DNA of 5,555 nucleotides from Actinomycetota bacterium (lineage in GTDB: Bacteria; Actinomycetota; UBA4738; HRBIN12): assembly GCA_004366195.1 (NCBI GenBank), contig SIRV01000356.1, forward strand, positions 1 through 5,555, in the 5' to 3' direction. Position 1 is the stretch's first letter. Every line of letters starts with the position of its first letter. The translations under genes and the position numbers were made by a program. Shown here one piece after another: positions 1 to 5,555 of this stretch. The notes beneath the pieces were generated by a model that worked only from the letters and a program-made list of their open reading frames with translations, made no database searches and was not told where the DNA came from.

Positions 1-504
1 CTGGGGGAGCTCGCACTGATCTTCGCCGCTGAGGCGCAGGTCCGCCTCCTCGGGATCGATGCGGACGAGGCTCGACGGGGGGCCGAGCGAGCACTGGCGG
101 AGGGCGCGGCCCTCGAGACGTTCCGGCGCATGGTGGAGGCGCAGGGTGGGGATCCCCGGGTCGTCGACGACCCGTGGTCGGTGCTGCCGCGGGCCCCGGT
201 GGTGCGCCCCATCCTCGCCCCCGCCGACGGGCATCTCGCCGCCGTCGATGCGGAGGCGATCGGCCGCGCGAGCGCCGACCTCGGCGCGGGACGCCGCCGT
301 AAGGGCGACCCCATCGACCCCGCCGTGGGGATCGTCTTCCGCCCCAAGGTGGGCGATGAGCTCCGCGCGGGCGAGGAGCTCGGCACCGTCCACGCCCGGA
401 CCGAGTCGGGCGCCGAGATGGCCACGGCGCGGGTCCTGGCATCCCTCACCATCGCCGCCGAGCCGGTGTCGTCCCCACCGCTCGTCCACGGGTGGTTCGG
501 GTAG
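1..504 (+). CDS. deoA: Thymidine / pyrimidine-nucleoside phosphorylase, C-terminal part (5' end outside window)
   Basis: The visible part is the last 167 residues of an enzyme that splits thymidine or uridine with phosphate into free base and (deoxy)ribose-1-phosphate, in cytoplasmic nucleoside salvage. The frame is open from base 1 and stops with TAG at 502-504. The family is usually about 430 residues, so roughly 60% lies upstream, including the phosphate- and nucleoside-binding residues, which cannot be checked. Seen here: a helical stretch ending in RRMVEAQGGDPRVVDDP (residues 42-58), then the C-terminal PYNP domain with a lipoyl-like start APADGHLAAVDA (73-84) and the family signature LGAGRRRKGDPIDPAVG (94-110). 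It ends at VHGWFG. The M50 protease gene starts 3 nt after the stop, so the two are probably co-transcribed. The family is clear. Whether it prefers thymidine only (DeoA) or both pyrimidine nucleosides (Pdp) cannot be told from this part. Confidence 0.93.
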   Translation: MGELALIFAAEAQVRLLGIDADEARRGAERALAEGAALETFRRMVEAQGGDPRVVDDPWSVLPRAPVVRPILAPADGHLAAVDAEAIGRASADLGAGRRRKGDPIDPAVGIVFRPKVGDELRAGEELGTVHARTESGAEMATARVLASLTIAAEPVSSPPLVHGWFG

Positions 505-507
505 GCC

Positions 508-1158
508 GTGGAGTCCCTGCGCTTCGCCGCGTTCCTCCTCGTGGCGCTCGCGCCGAGCCTGGCCCTGCACGAGTACGCGCACGCGCTCGTGGCCGACCGG
601 CTCGGCGACCCGACCCCCCGGCGGTGGGGAAGGCTCGGCCTCGATCCCCGTCCCCTCGTCGACCCCTTCGGGACCGTCATCCTCCCGGGGCTCGTGCTCG
701 TCCTCGTCGCCTCGGGCAACTTCTGCCTGTTGCCGATCTTCGCCTACGCGAACCCGCTGCCGCTCGACCCGTACCACCTGCGCGGGGGCCGTCGCGGGGC
801 GACCCTCGTCACGCTGGCCGGCCTCGGCGCGAACCTCGCGCTCGCCGCGATCCTCGGCCTCGTCCTGCGCAGCGGCGTCGGCGGCGTGCTGTGGGAGCTC
901 GTCTACGCCGGCTTCCTCGTGAACGTGTACCAATTCGTGTTCCAGCTCATGCCGATCCCCGGCCTCGACGGTGCGAAGCTCCTGGCCCCGCACCTGCCGC
1001 CGAGGGCCCGCGAGGTCTACCGGAACCTCGACCAGTACCTCGTCCTGTTCATCCTCGTCGTGTTCTTCCTCCTCTCCGGCCCGCTGCTCGGGATCGTCCG
1101 GGCCCTCGCCGCCGCGCTCACCCGGCTCATCGCCGGCGCCGACGTCCCGATCTGCTGA
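508..1158 (+). CDS. Site-2 protease family (M50) integral membrane metalloprotease
   Basis: A 216-residue polytopic membrane protein of the small M50 (site-2 protease-like) group, zinc peptidases with the active site inside the membrane. The zinc motif HEYAH is at residues 21-25 (two His ligands, catalytic Glu22), within the first hydrophobic segment (about 4-28). Further family marks are the FAYANPLPLDP loop (78-88; compare the usual AKPVPVNP), LAGLGAN (103-109) in the next hydrophobic helix, and LMPIPGLDG (147-155), whose Asp154 should be the third zinc ligand. Hydrophobic segments fall near 4-28, 55-72, 98-120, 127-148 and 172-200, suggesting about five helices. There is no PDZ domain or signal peptide, as in other short members. 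The GTG at 508 is used because it leaves a normal distance to HExxH and lies 3 nt after the phosphorylase stop; no strong Shine-Dalgarno is seen. All expected catalytic residues are present, so it is probably active. Its substrate is unknown. Confidence 0.9.
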   Translation: MESLRFAAFLLVALAPSLALHEYAHALVADRLGDPTPRRWGRLGLDPRPLVDPFGTVILPGLVLVLVASGNFCLLPIFAYANPLPLDPYHLRGGRRGATLVTLAGLGANLALAAILGLVLRSGVGGVLWELVYAGFLVNVYQFVFQLMPIPGLDGAKLLAPHLPPRAREVYRNLDQYLVLFILVVFFLLSGPLLGIVRALAAALTRLIAGADVPIC

Positions 1159-1203
1159 GCCTGCGATGCCGGCCGCCGCGGCCGCGCTATCCTTGCCGAC
1201 ATC
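1159..1203 (+). promoter_or_regulatory. Putative promoter of the trpS-scpA-scpB-rluB operon (-10 TATCCT)
   Basis: This 45-nt gap holds TATCCT at 1188-1193, a good match to the TAnnnT -10 element, 10 nt before the GTG of trpS. No Shine-Dalgarno lies in front of that GTG, so transcription probably starts within a few bases of the start codon, giving a leaderless or very short-leader mRNA. No convincing -35 box is visible. A GC hairpin (1170-1175 pairing with 1179-1184, 3-nt loop) sits just upstream. It has no U-tract and may be a by-product of base composition. The prediction rests on motif and spacing only, supported by the similar arrangement before aroH. Confidence 0.45.
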
Positions 1204-2202
1204 GTGGGCACGAGCACCGAGCGCAAGCAGCGCGTGTTGACCGGGTACCGGCCGACGGGGCCGATGCACATCGGTCACTGGTTCGGCAACGTCGAGAACA
1301 TGCTGCGGCTCCAGGAGGAGCACGAGTGCTTCTACTTCATCGCCGATTGGCACATGCTCACGACCCACTTCGACCGCACGGCCGAGCTGCCGGGGTTCAC
1401 GCGCGAGCTCGTCCTCGATCTCCTGGCCGCCGGGATCGACCCCGATCGGGTGACGCTCTACCGGCAGTCCGACATCAAGGAGGTCGCCGAGATGACGCTC
1501 CTGCTCGGCATGATCACCCCGCTCGGGTGGCTCGAGCGCGTACCGACGTACAAGGAGCGGCTCCGCGACGCCGGCGAGCGCGACATCGCGAACTACGGCC
1601 TCCTCGGGTACCCGGTCCTGCAGACCGTCGACATCACGATCGTGAAGGGAGAGCTGGTGCCGGTGGGGGAGGACCAGGTGCCCCATCTCGAGCTCTCCCG
1701 GGAGATCGTCCGCCGCTTCAACCGCCTGTACGGTCCGGTCCTCGTGGAGCCCCAGCCGCTGCTGTCCGAGCCCCCGCTGATCCCCGGGACCGATGGGCGC
1801 AAGATGTCGAAGTCCCTCGACAACGTGATCAACGTGCGGGACGAGGAGGAGACCGTCCGCCGCACCGTCCGCACGTTCATCACCGATCCGCAGAAGGTGC
1901 GCCGCGGCGACCCCGGTCGTCCCGAGATCTGCCCGGTGTTCACGCTGCACCGGCGCTTCTCGCCCGACATCCTGGCCTGGACGGAGGAGAACTGCCGGAG
2001 CGGCGCCCTCGGGTGCGTGGAGTGCAAGACGAACCTCGCCGACCGGATCGTGGAGCGTTTCCGCGACTTCCGCGAGCGGCGCGAGGAGCTCGAGCGTCGG
2101 CCGGGCCTCGTCGAGGAGGTCCTGGCGGCCGGCGCGGCGAAGGTCCGCCCCGTCGTGGAGGAGACGATGAAGGCGGTCCGCGACGCGATGCACCTGTCAT
2201 GA
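1204..2202 (+). CDS. trpS: Tryptophanyl-tRNA synthetase
   Basis: A 332-residue class I aminoacyl-tRNA synthetase that activates tryptophan with ATP and charges tRNA-Trp in the cytoplasm; length is normal for the family. The Rossmann core shows TGYRPTGPMHIGHWFGN (13-29) with the HIGH motif at 22-25, the TrpRS-type SDIKEV and ITPLGWLERVPTYKE region, LVPVGEDQVPHLELSREI (about 151-168), and the second ATP motif KMSKS at 200-204 within GRKMSKSLDN. The C-terminal helical part has four cysteines, C243, C264, C271 and C274 (spacing x20, x6, x2). These resemble the [4Fe-4S]-binding cysteines described for Thermotoga maritima TrpRS, so a cluster is possible here (inferred). The start is GTG at 1204, with no Shine-Dalgarno and a TATCCT box upstream. 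The stop overlaps the scpA start by 4 nt (ATGA). It is first gene of the operon. No T-box or leader peptide fits in the 45-nt upstream gap. Confidence 0.96.
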   Translation: MGTSTERKQRVLTGYRPTGPMHIGHWFGNVENMLRLQEEHECFYFIADWHMLTTHFDRTAELPGFTRELVLDLLAAGIDPDRVTLYRQSDIKEVAEMTLLLGMITPLGWLERVPTYKERLRDAGERDIANYGLLGYPVLQTVDITIVKGELVPVGEDQVPHLELSREIVRRFNRLYGPVLVEPQPLLSEPPLIPGTDGRKMSKSLDNVINVRDEEETVRRTVRTFITDPQKVRRGDPGRPEICPVFTLHRRFSPDILAWTEENCRSGALGCVECKTNLADRIVERFRDFRERREELERRPGLVEEVLAAGAAKVRPVVEETMKAVRDAMHLS

Positions 2203-2936
2203 GCGAGGAGCGCGCCGGGTTCGCGGTCGAGCTCCCGGTGTTCGCCGGACCGTTCCGCGTGCTGGCCGACCTCCTCCTCGAGCAGAAGATCGACGTGTGC
2301 GACGTGCCGATCGCGGTCGTGACCGAGCGCTTCCTCGAGCACGCGCGGGAGACGGACGGCTGGAGCCTCGAGGAGGCCACCTGGTTCCTCGCCGTGTGCG
2401 CGATCCTGCTCGAGCTGAAGGTCGGTCGGCTGATGCCGCGGCACGAGGCCGTCGACGAGGAGGACCTCATCGGGGTCTCGCCCGACCTGGCGTACGCGCG
2501 CAGCCTGGAGCTCGCTGCGTTCCGGCGGGTCACGGCGTGGCTGGCGGAGCGGATCGAGCGGGAGACCCTGTACGTGCCGCGCCTGGCGGGACCGCCGCCG
2601 GAGTTCGCGCACCTGTACCCGGACGTGCTGGAGAAGGTCACCGCCCAGGACCTCGCGCGGATCGCGGCGGCAGCCCTCCGGCCGCCGCCGGTGCTCGACC
2701 TCTCGCACGTGACGCCGATCCGCTACACGATGGCCGAGGCGCTGCGCGCGGTGCGCGAGCACCTCCAGCGGCGGCGCGCGGCGCGCTTCCGGGACCTGGT
2801 CGCCGACTGCGAGGAGCGGATCCAGGTGGTCGTCCGCTTCCTCGCCCTCCTCGAGCTGTACCGGGAGGGGACGGTCGAGCTCCGACAGGCGGAGACCTTC
2901 GGCGAGATCGAGGTGGTCTGGGAGGGCGCCGCGTGA
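2199..2936 (+). CDS. scpA: Segregation and condensation protein A (kleisin)
   Basis: A 245-residue kleisin that bridges the SMC dimer and, with ScpB, forms the SMC-ScpAB condensin needed for chromosome compaction and segregation. The N-terminal SMC-neck-binding domain is recognisable in VFAGPFRVLADLLLEQKIDV (14-33) followed by CDVPIAVVTERFL (34-46), matching the usual FxGPLDLLLxLI...IDIxDIPI pattern with Phe19 in place of the common Leu. A charged, Pro-rich middle linker follows (about 110-175). The C-terminal winged helix that contacts the SMC head spans about 197-245 and ends in the typical TFGEIEVVW. Length is normal. The ATG at 2199 is chosen because it overlaps the trpS stop by 4 nt and places the N-terminal motif correctly; translational coupling to trpS is likely since no Shine-Dalgarno is seen. 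The frame is also open far upstream of this ATG, but that part is a shadow of the M50 and trpS genes. Confidence 0.95.
   Translation: MSEERAGFAVELPVFAGPFRVLADLLLEQKIDVCDVPIAVVTERFLEHARETDGWSLEEATWFLAVCAILLELKVGRLMPRHEAVDEEDLIGVSPDLAYARSLELAAFRRVTAWLAERIERETLYVPRLAGPPPEFAHLYPDVLEKVTAQDLARIAAAALRPPPVLDLSHVTPIRYTMAEALRAVREHLQRRRAARFRDLVADCEERIQVVVRFLALLELYREGTVELRQAETFGEIEVVWEGAA
2921..2926 (+). promoter_or_regulatory. Shine-Dalgarno sequence for scpB
   Basis: GGAGGG lies 6 nt before the scpB GTG and inside the last codons of scpA. It is the clearest ribosome binding site in the window and supports choosing GTG 2933 as the scpB start. It suggests that ScpB can be initiated independently as well as by coupling to scpA. 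Confidence 0.55.
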
Positions 2937-3490
2937 GCGAACGCTCGGAGCTCCTGCGGGACCTCGAGGCGCTCCTGTTCGTGAGCGACGACCCGGTCGC
3001 CTCCGTCGAGCTCGCGCGCTCCCTGGGGGTGGACCGTCGGGAGGTCGACGCGCTCTGCGAGGAGCTCGCCCGTGCCTACGAGGAGCGCGGCGCCGGCATC
3101 GTGCTCCGCAACGTGGCCGGCGGGTGGCGGCTCACGACGAGCCCCGAGGCCGCCCCCGTCGTCGAGCGGTTCGTGCTGGCCTCGCGCCACGTCCGCCTCA
3201 CGAAGGCGGCGCTGGAGACCCTCGCGATCGTGGCGTACAAGCAGCCGGTGACGCGCCACCAGATCGCGTCGATCCGCGGCGTGAACTCCGACGGGGTCCT
3301 CCGCGCGCTGATCGAGCGAGGGCTGGTCGCCGAGGTGGGTCGGGAGGAGGGACCCGGTCGGCCGATGCTCTACGGCACGACGCCGGAGTTCCTCGAGCGG
3401 CTCGGGCTCTCGTCCCTCGCCGACCTGCCGCCGCTCGCCCCGCTCCTCGCCGCGGCGGACGAGCGCGACGCCGCCGACGGCGCCGCCTGA
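2933..3490 (+). CDS. scpB: Segregation and condensation protein B
   Basis: A 185-residue partner of ScpA: a dimer of tandem winged-helix proteins that wraps the kleisin linker in the SMC-ScpAB complex. The first winged helix covers about residues 5-80 (LLRDLEALLFVSDDPV at 7-22 is the usual ScpB opening). The second covers about 88-160 and holds the hallmark stretch ALETLAIVAYKQPVTRHQIA (93-112), then SIRGVNSDGVLRALIERGLV (113-132), then GPGRPMLYGTTPEFLERLGL (140-159) and SLADLPPL. The Ala/Asp-rich tail after 170 is non-conserved, as is common. It starts at GTG 2933, overlapping the scpA stop by 4 nt (GTGA), with GGAGGG 6 nt upstream. The rluB start follows 5 nt after the stop. The scpA-scpB-rluB order is widely conserved in Gram-positive bacteria. 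Confidence 0.96.
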   Translation: MSERSELLRDLEALLFVSDDPVASVELARSLGVDRREVDALCEELARAYEERGAGIVLRNVAGGWRLTTSPEAAPVVERFVLASRHVRLTKAALETLAIVAYKQPVTRHQIASIRGVNSDGVLRALIERGLVAEVGREEGPGRPMLYGTTPEFLERLGLSSLADLPPLAPLLAAADERDAADGAA

Positions 3491-3495
3491 GGCCG

Positions 3496-4215
3496 ATGGC
3501 CGTCGAGCGTCTCCAGCGCGCGCTGGCGCGTGCGGGGCTCGGCTCCCGGCGGGCGTGCGAGGAGCTCATCGCCAAGGGGCTCGTCACGGTCAACGGTCGG
3601 GTCGCCAGCCTCGGCGATCGCGTGGACCCCGAGCGGGACGAGGTGCGGGTCCGCGGGCACCGCGTGAACGTGAACCCCAGGATCCACGTCTACGCGTTCC
3701 ACAAGCCGGCCGGGGTGACCAGCACGTTGCGCGACCCGCACGCCGCGTCGGACCTCCGGCGGTTCCTGCCCCGGGGACCGCGGGTCTTCCCGGTGGGGCG
3801 GCTCGACCGCGACACGGAGGGCCTCCTGCTCCTCACGAACGACGGCGAGCTCGCCAACCGGCTCATGCACCCCCGCCACCGGGTGGAGAAGGAGTACCTG
3901 GCCGAGGTGGAGGGGACCCCCGCCGAACGCCACCTCGCCCGCCTGCGCCGAGGGGTCGAGCTGGAGGACGGTCCGGCCCGGGCCATCGCTGCTCGAGCGG
4001 TCGCTCGGGCGGGCGGTCGCGGGGCCGTACGCCTGACGATCGCCGAGGGGCGCAAGCGCGAGGTGCGTCGGATGCTCGCCGCGGTCGGCCTCCCGGTGCG
4101 CCGGCTCATCCGCGTCCGCGTGGGCCCCATCCGCCTCGGACGGCTGCGGCCCGGCGAGATCCGCGAGCTCGAGCCCGAGGAGGTCCTCGCGCTGTACCGC
4201 GCGGCGGGCCTCTGA
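3496..4215 (+). CDS. rluB: Ribosomal large-subunit pseudouridine synthase, RluB/RsuA family
   Basis: A 239-residue enzyme that turns specific uridines in rRNA into pseudouridine; family members act on 23S helix 89 (RluB, RluE, RluF) or on 16S rRNA (RsuA). An N-terminal S4 RNA-binding domain (about 4-58: ERLQRALARAGLGSRRACEE, then LVTVNGRVA) is followed by the catalytic domain. FHKPAGVTST (68-77) and VFPVGRLDRDTEGLLLLTND (97-116) carry the catalytic aspartate, Asp104. EGRKREVRRML with VGLPVRRLIRVRVGPIRLG near the C-terminus is the conserved substrate-side motif. The length fits a short RluB without extra domains. ATG 3496 is 5 nt after scpB; a GAGG at 3489-3492 is only 3 nt from it, so coupling to scpB is likely. 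It is last gene of the trpS operon, since a gap with a hairpin and a new promoter-like box follows. The exact target uridine cannot be read from sequence alone; by family, 23S rRNA is most likely. Confidence 0.93.
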   Translation: MAVERLQRALARAGLGSRRACEELIAKGLVTVNGRVASLGDRVDPERDEVRVRGHRVNVNPRIHVYAFHKPAGVTSTLRDPHAASDLRRFLPRGPRVFPVGRLDRDTEGLLLLTNDGELANRLMHPRHRVEKEYLAEVEGTPAERHLARLRRGVELEDGPARAIAARAVARAGGRGAVRLTIAEGRKREVRRMLAAVGLPVRRLIRVRVGPIRLGRLRPGEIRELEPEEVLALYRAAGL

Positions 4216-4219
4216 GCCT

Positions 4220-4244
4220 CGGGGCTCGGTCGCCAAGGGCCCCG
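4220..4244 (+). terminator. Possible hairpin terminator after rluB
   Basis: CGGGGCTC (4220-4227) can pair with GGGCCCCG (4237-4244), giving an 8-bp stem with one T-G pair and a 9-nt loop, 5 nt after the rluB stop. No T-run follows, so it is not a classical intrinsic terminator, although actinobacterial terminators often lack a clear U-tract. It could equally be a chance product of the high GC content. Its position between two transcription units supports the first reading. Confidence 0.35.
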
Positions 4245-4263
4245 CGCCTGTAGCCTTTGCGCC
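4245..4263 (+). promoter_or_regulatory. Putative promoter of aroH-tyrA giving a leaderless start (-10 TAGCCT)
   Basis: TAGCCT at 4251-4256 matches TAnnnT and ends exactly 7 nt before the GTG of aroH. That is the spacing expected if transcription begins at the first base of the start codon, so the mRNA would be leaderless. There is no Shine-Dalgarno before the GTG, and no clear -35 box is visible. The box resembles the one in front of trpS (TATCCTT there, TAGCCTT here). Confidence 0.5.
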
Positions 4264-4641
4264 GTGCCGATGCGAGACGAGATCCGCGTCCGAGCCGTCC
4301 GCGGCGCCATCCGGGTGCCGGAGGACACGCCCGAGCACGTGCTCGGGGCGACCGAGCGGCTGCTCCGCGAGATCCTGCGGCGGAACGGGATCGAGCCGGA
4401 GGACATCGTGAGCGTGTTCTTCACCGCCACCGAGGACCTCGTCTCCGCGTTCCCGGCGGAGGCGGCGCGGCGGATGGGCCTCGGGACGGTGCCCCTGCTC
4501 TGCGCCCGCGAGATCCCGGTGGCGGGCTCCATGCCGAGCGTCGTCCGTATCCTCCTCCACTTCCACACCTCGCGGTCCCAACGCGAGATCGTCCCCGTCT
4601 ACCTCGACGGCGCGGAGTCGCTGCGCGATGACCTCGACTGA
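4264..4641 (+). CDS. aroH: Chorismate mutase, monofunctional AroH class
   Basis: A 125-residue AroH-type chorismate mutase that rearranges chorismate to prephenate, the entry step to phenylalanine and tyrosine. The class forms a trimer with active sites at subunit interfaces, and the Bacillus subtilis enzyme is about the same size (127). Aligned by eye with that enzyme, the active-site residues are all present: Arg13 (Bsu Arg7) in VRAVRGAIRV, Cys80 and Glu83 (Cys75, Glu78) in LLCAREIPVAGS, Arg95 (Arg90) in VVRILLHFHT, Tyr113 (Tyr108) in PVYLDGA, and Leu120-Arg121 (Leu115, Arg116) in SLRDDLD. Other family marks are NGIEPEDIVSVFFTATEDL (41-59) and AFPAEAARRMG (62-72). GTG 4264 is preferred over the in-frame ATG at 4270 because of its exact spacing from the TAGCCT box; both give the same domain. 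It overlaps tyrA by 14 nt, pairing it with the enzyme that uses its product. Confidence 0.95.
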   Translation: MPMRDEIRVRAVRGAIRVPEDTPEHVLGATERLLREILRRNGIEPEDIVSVFFTATEDLVSAFPAEAARRMGLGTVPLLCAREIPVAGSMPSVVRILLHFHTSRSQREIVPVYLDGAESLRDDLD

Positions 4642-5555
4642 GCGCGTCGCCGTGGTCGGGACCGGCCTGATCGGGACGTCGATCGCGATGGCCGCGATCC
4701 GCGCGGGCGATGCGGTGCGCGGCTTCGACGCGGACCCCGCGGTGCTCGAGCGGGCCGCCGCGCGCGCCGGCTTCCGTGCTGCGGACACGCTGGAGGCCTG
4801 CGTCCGCGGCGCGACGCTGGTGTTCGTCTGCACGCCGATCCCCGTCCTCGCCGATCTCGTCGTGCGGGCCCTGCGGGCCGCGGGGCGGCTCCGAGCGCTC
4901 CGGGCCGGACCGTGCCTCGGCCTCCGTGCTCGACGGCGTCGTCTGGGTGCTGTGCGGCACCGAGGCGACGGATCCCGACGCGCTGGAGCGGGTCGAGCGG
5001 TGGGCCCGACGCGTCGGCGCCACCCCCATCCGTATGGAGCCGGAGCGTCACGATCGGCTCGTCGCCGTGGTCAGCCATCTCCCGCAGGTGGCCTCCACGG
5101 CCCTGATGGGGCTGGCGGCCGCCGAGGAGGCGGGGGAGCCCGAGATCCTGCTCCTCGCGGCCGGCGGCTTCCGCGATCTCACGCGCCTCGCCGCCTCGAG
5201 CCCGCGTCTCTGGGCCGACATCCTCCTCGCCAACCGCGAGCAGATCGCGGGCGCTCTGGAGCGGTACGCCGCTCGGCTGCTGCACCTGCGCGACCTCGTC
5301 CTCCAGGCTCGCGGCGAGGAGGTGGAGGAGGCCTTCGCGCGAGCCAAGGAGGCGCGCCTGACCCTCGCCGCCAAGCCTCAGGTGAGGGCCGGTGTGGCGG
5401 TCCTGCAGGTCCCGATCCCGGACCGCCCCGGGGTCCTCGCGGAGCTCACCGCGGCCCTGGGGGGCGCGGACGTCAACATCGAGGACCTCCAGATCGTGCA
5501 CTCGCCGGAGGGCGGCCGCGGGACGGTGCACCTCACCGTCGCGGCCGACGCTGCC
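4628..5555 (+). pseudogene. tyrA: Prephenate dehydrogenase with ACT domain, internally deleted and frameshifted (3' end outside window)
   Basis: TyrA oxidatively decarboxylates prephenate to 4-hydroxyphenylpyruvate using NAD(P)+. The gene appears in two frames. Part 1 starts at ATG 4628: MTSTERVAVVGTGLIGTS has the Rossmann glycines at 11, 13 and 16, Asp34 after the second strand (favouring NAD+), and LVFVCTPIPVLADLVVRALR (64-83). Part 2 lies in another frame from about 4884 to the window end: GGSERSGPDRASSVLDGVVW, then PERHDRLVAVVSHLPQVAST, GGFRDLTRLAASS, LWADILLANRE, and an ACT domain from about 5390 (PDRPGVLAELTAALGGADVN), which usually senses tyrosine or another amino acid. Compared with homologues, roughly 40 residues are absent between the parts, including the TDVGSxK and GGHPM motifs with the catalytic His. 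The lost length must be 2 modulo 3. Part 1's frame has no stop up to the window end, so a plain gene call would give a chimeric tail. It is either a true pseudogene or an assembly gap; downstream codons still look constrained. Confidence 0.82.
4863..4890 (+). other. Deletion/frameshift junction in tyrA with adjacent 9-nt tandem repeat
   Basis: The reading frame of TyrA changes here. Upstream homology holds to about 4877 (VVRALR) and resumes in another frame at about 4884 (GGSERSG). Just before the break, a 9-nt unit is repeated almost perfectly (TGCGGGCCC at 4863-4871, TGCGGGCCG at 4872-4880), followed by more G/C-only sequence. Short GC-rich repeats like this favour both slipped-strand deletion and assembly or sequencing collapse, so they do not decide between the two. 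Confidence 0.7.

Noticed and set aside
59..922. 287-codon + strand open frame rich in Ser/Arg/Pro
   Set aside because: It overlaps the phosphorylase C-terminus and the M50 gene in another frame; composition is shadow-like and no domain is visible.
1170..1184. GC hairpin with a 3-nt loop between the M50 gene and trpS, as a terminator
   Set aside because: The 6-bp stem is made only of G and C in GC-rich DNA, has no T-run, and lies immediately upstream of the -10 box. Not strong enough to list as a terminator.
1159..1203. T-box or trp attenuator regulating trpS
   Set aside because: The gap is only 45 nt, too short for a T-box or leader peptide, and no such elements are seen.
492..2198. Very long open frame continuous with scpA, which would extend ScpA by 569 residues at the N-terminus
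   Set aside because: The extra part is an Arg/Pro/Ala-rich out-of-frame shadow of the M50 and trpS genes. ScpA homology begins exactly at ATG 2199.
1593..2762. 389-codon open frame on the minus strand
   Set aside because: It is antisense to trpS and scpA, and its product has no recognisable domain and a biased composition.
4270..4641. ATG 4270 as the aroH start instead of GTG 4264
   Set aside because: It is possible and differs by only two residues, but GTG 4264 has the exact 7-nt spacing from TAGCCT expected for a leaderless start.
3370..4833. 487-codon open frame on the minus strand
   Set aside because: It lies opposite rluB, aroH and tyrA, all with clear family motifs, and its translation is low-complexity Arg/Glu/Pro/His-rich, typical of antisense frames in GC-rich DNA.
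4886..5555. Continuation of the N-terminal tyrA frame, open to the window end
   Set aside because: After the junction this frame gives Arg-rich sequence without TyrA motifs, while the neighbouring frame carries the conserved dehydrogenase and ACT domains. The lack of stops is due to high GC.

Overview
The window is about 5.5 kb of very GC-rich, fully gene-packed bacterial DNA, with every gene on the + strand. Several features suggest a member of the Actinomycetota, probably not a well-studied genus: the GC-rich third codon positions, frequent GTG starts, and genes that begin a few bases after a TAnnnT box without a Shine-Dalgarno sequence. The lineage is inferred; no marker gene here fixes it.

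Layout: (1) 1-504, the C-terminal part of a thymidine/pyrimidine-nucleoside phosphorylase. (2) 508-1158, a small five-helix M50 (site-2-type) membrane metalloprotease, 3 nt downstream. (3) 1204-4215, a compact operon trpS-scpA-scpB-rluB, joined by 4-nt start/stop overlaps or a 5-nt gap. (4) 4264-5555, a second unit made of an AroH-type chorismate mutase and a prephenate dehydrogenase with an ACT domain, overlapping by 14 nt and running off the right edge. Two short intergenic gaps (1159-1203 and 4216-4263) each carry a TA(T/G)CCTT box just before a GTG start and are the best promoter candidates. The second gap also holds a GC-rich hairpin that could end the rluB transcript. No stretch longer than 50 nt lacks a gene, and no RNA genes, mobile elements or CRISPR repeats were seen.

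How the genes fit together: ScpA and ScpB are the kleisin and winged-helix partners of SMC in chromosome condensation and segregation. TrpS and RluB serve translation (tryptophan charging and rRNA pseudouridylation). AroH and TyrA are consecutive steps from chorismate through prephenate to 4-hydroxyphenylpyruvate, the tyrosine branch of aromatic amino acid synthesis. The phosphorylase belongs to nucleoside salvage. This is a housekeeping neighbourhood, and I see no sign of a new defence or mobile system.

The two observations most worth a second look are these. First, tyrA is broken near 4877-4884: roughly 40 codons, including the TDVGS and GGHPM catalytic region, are missing and the frame changes, by either a real deletion or an assembly error. 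Second, TrpRS carries a four-cysteine pattern (C-x20-C-x6-C-x2-C) resembling the [4Fe-4S] site of Thermotoga maritima TrpRS.
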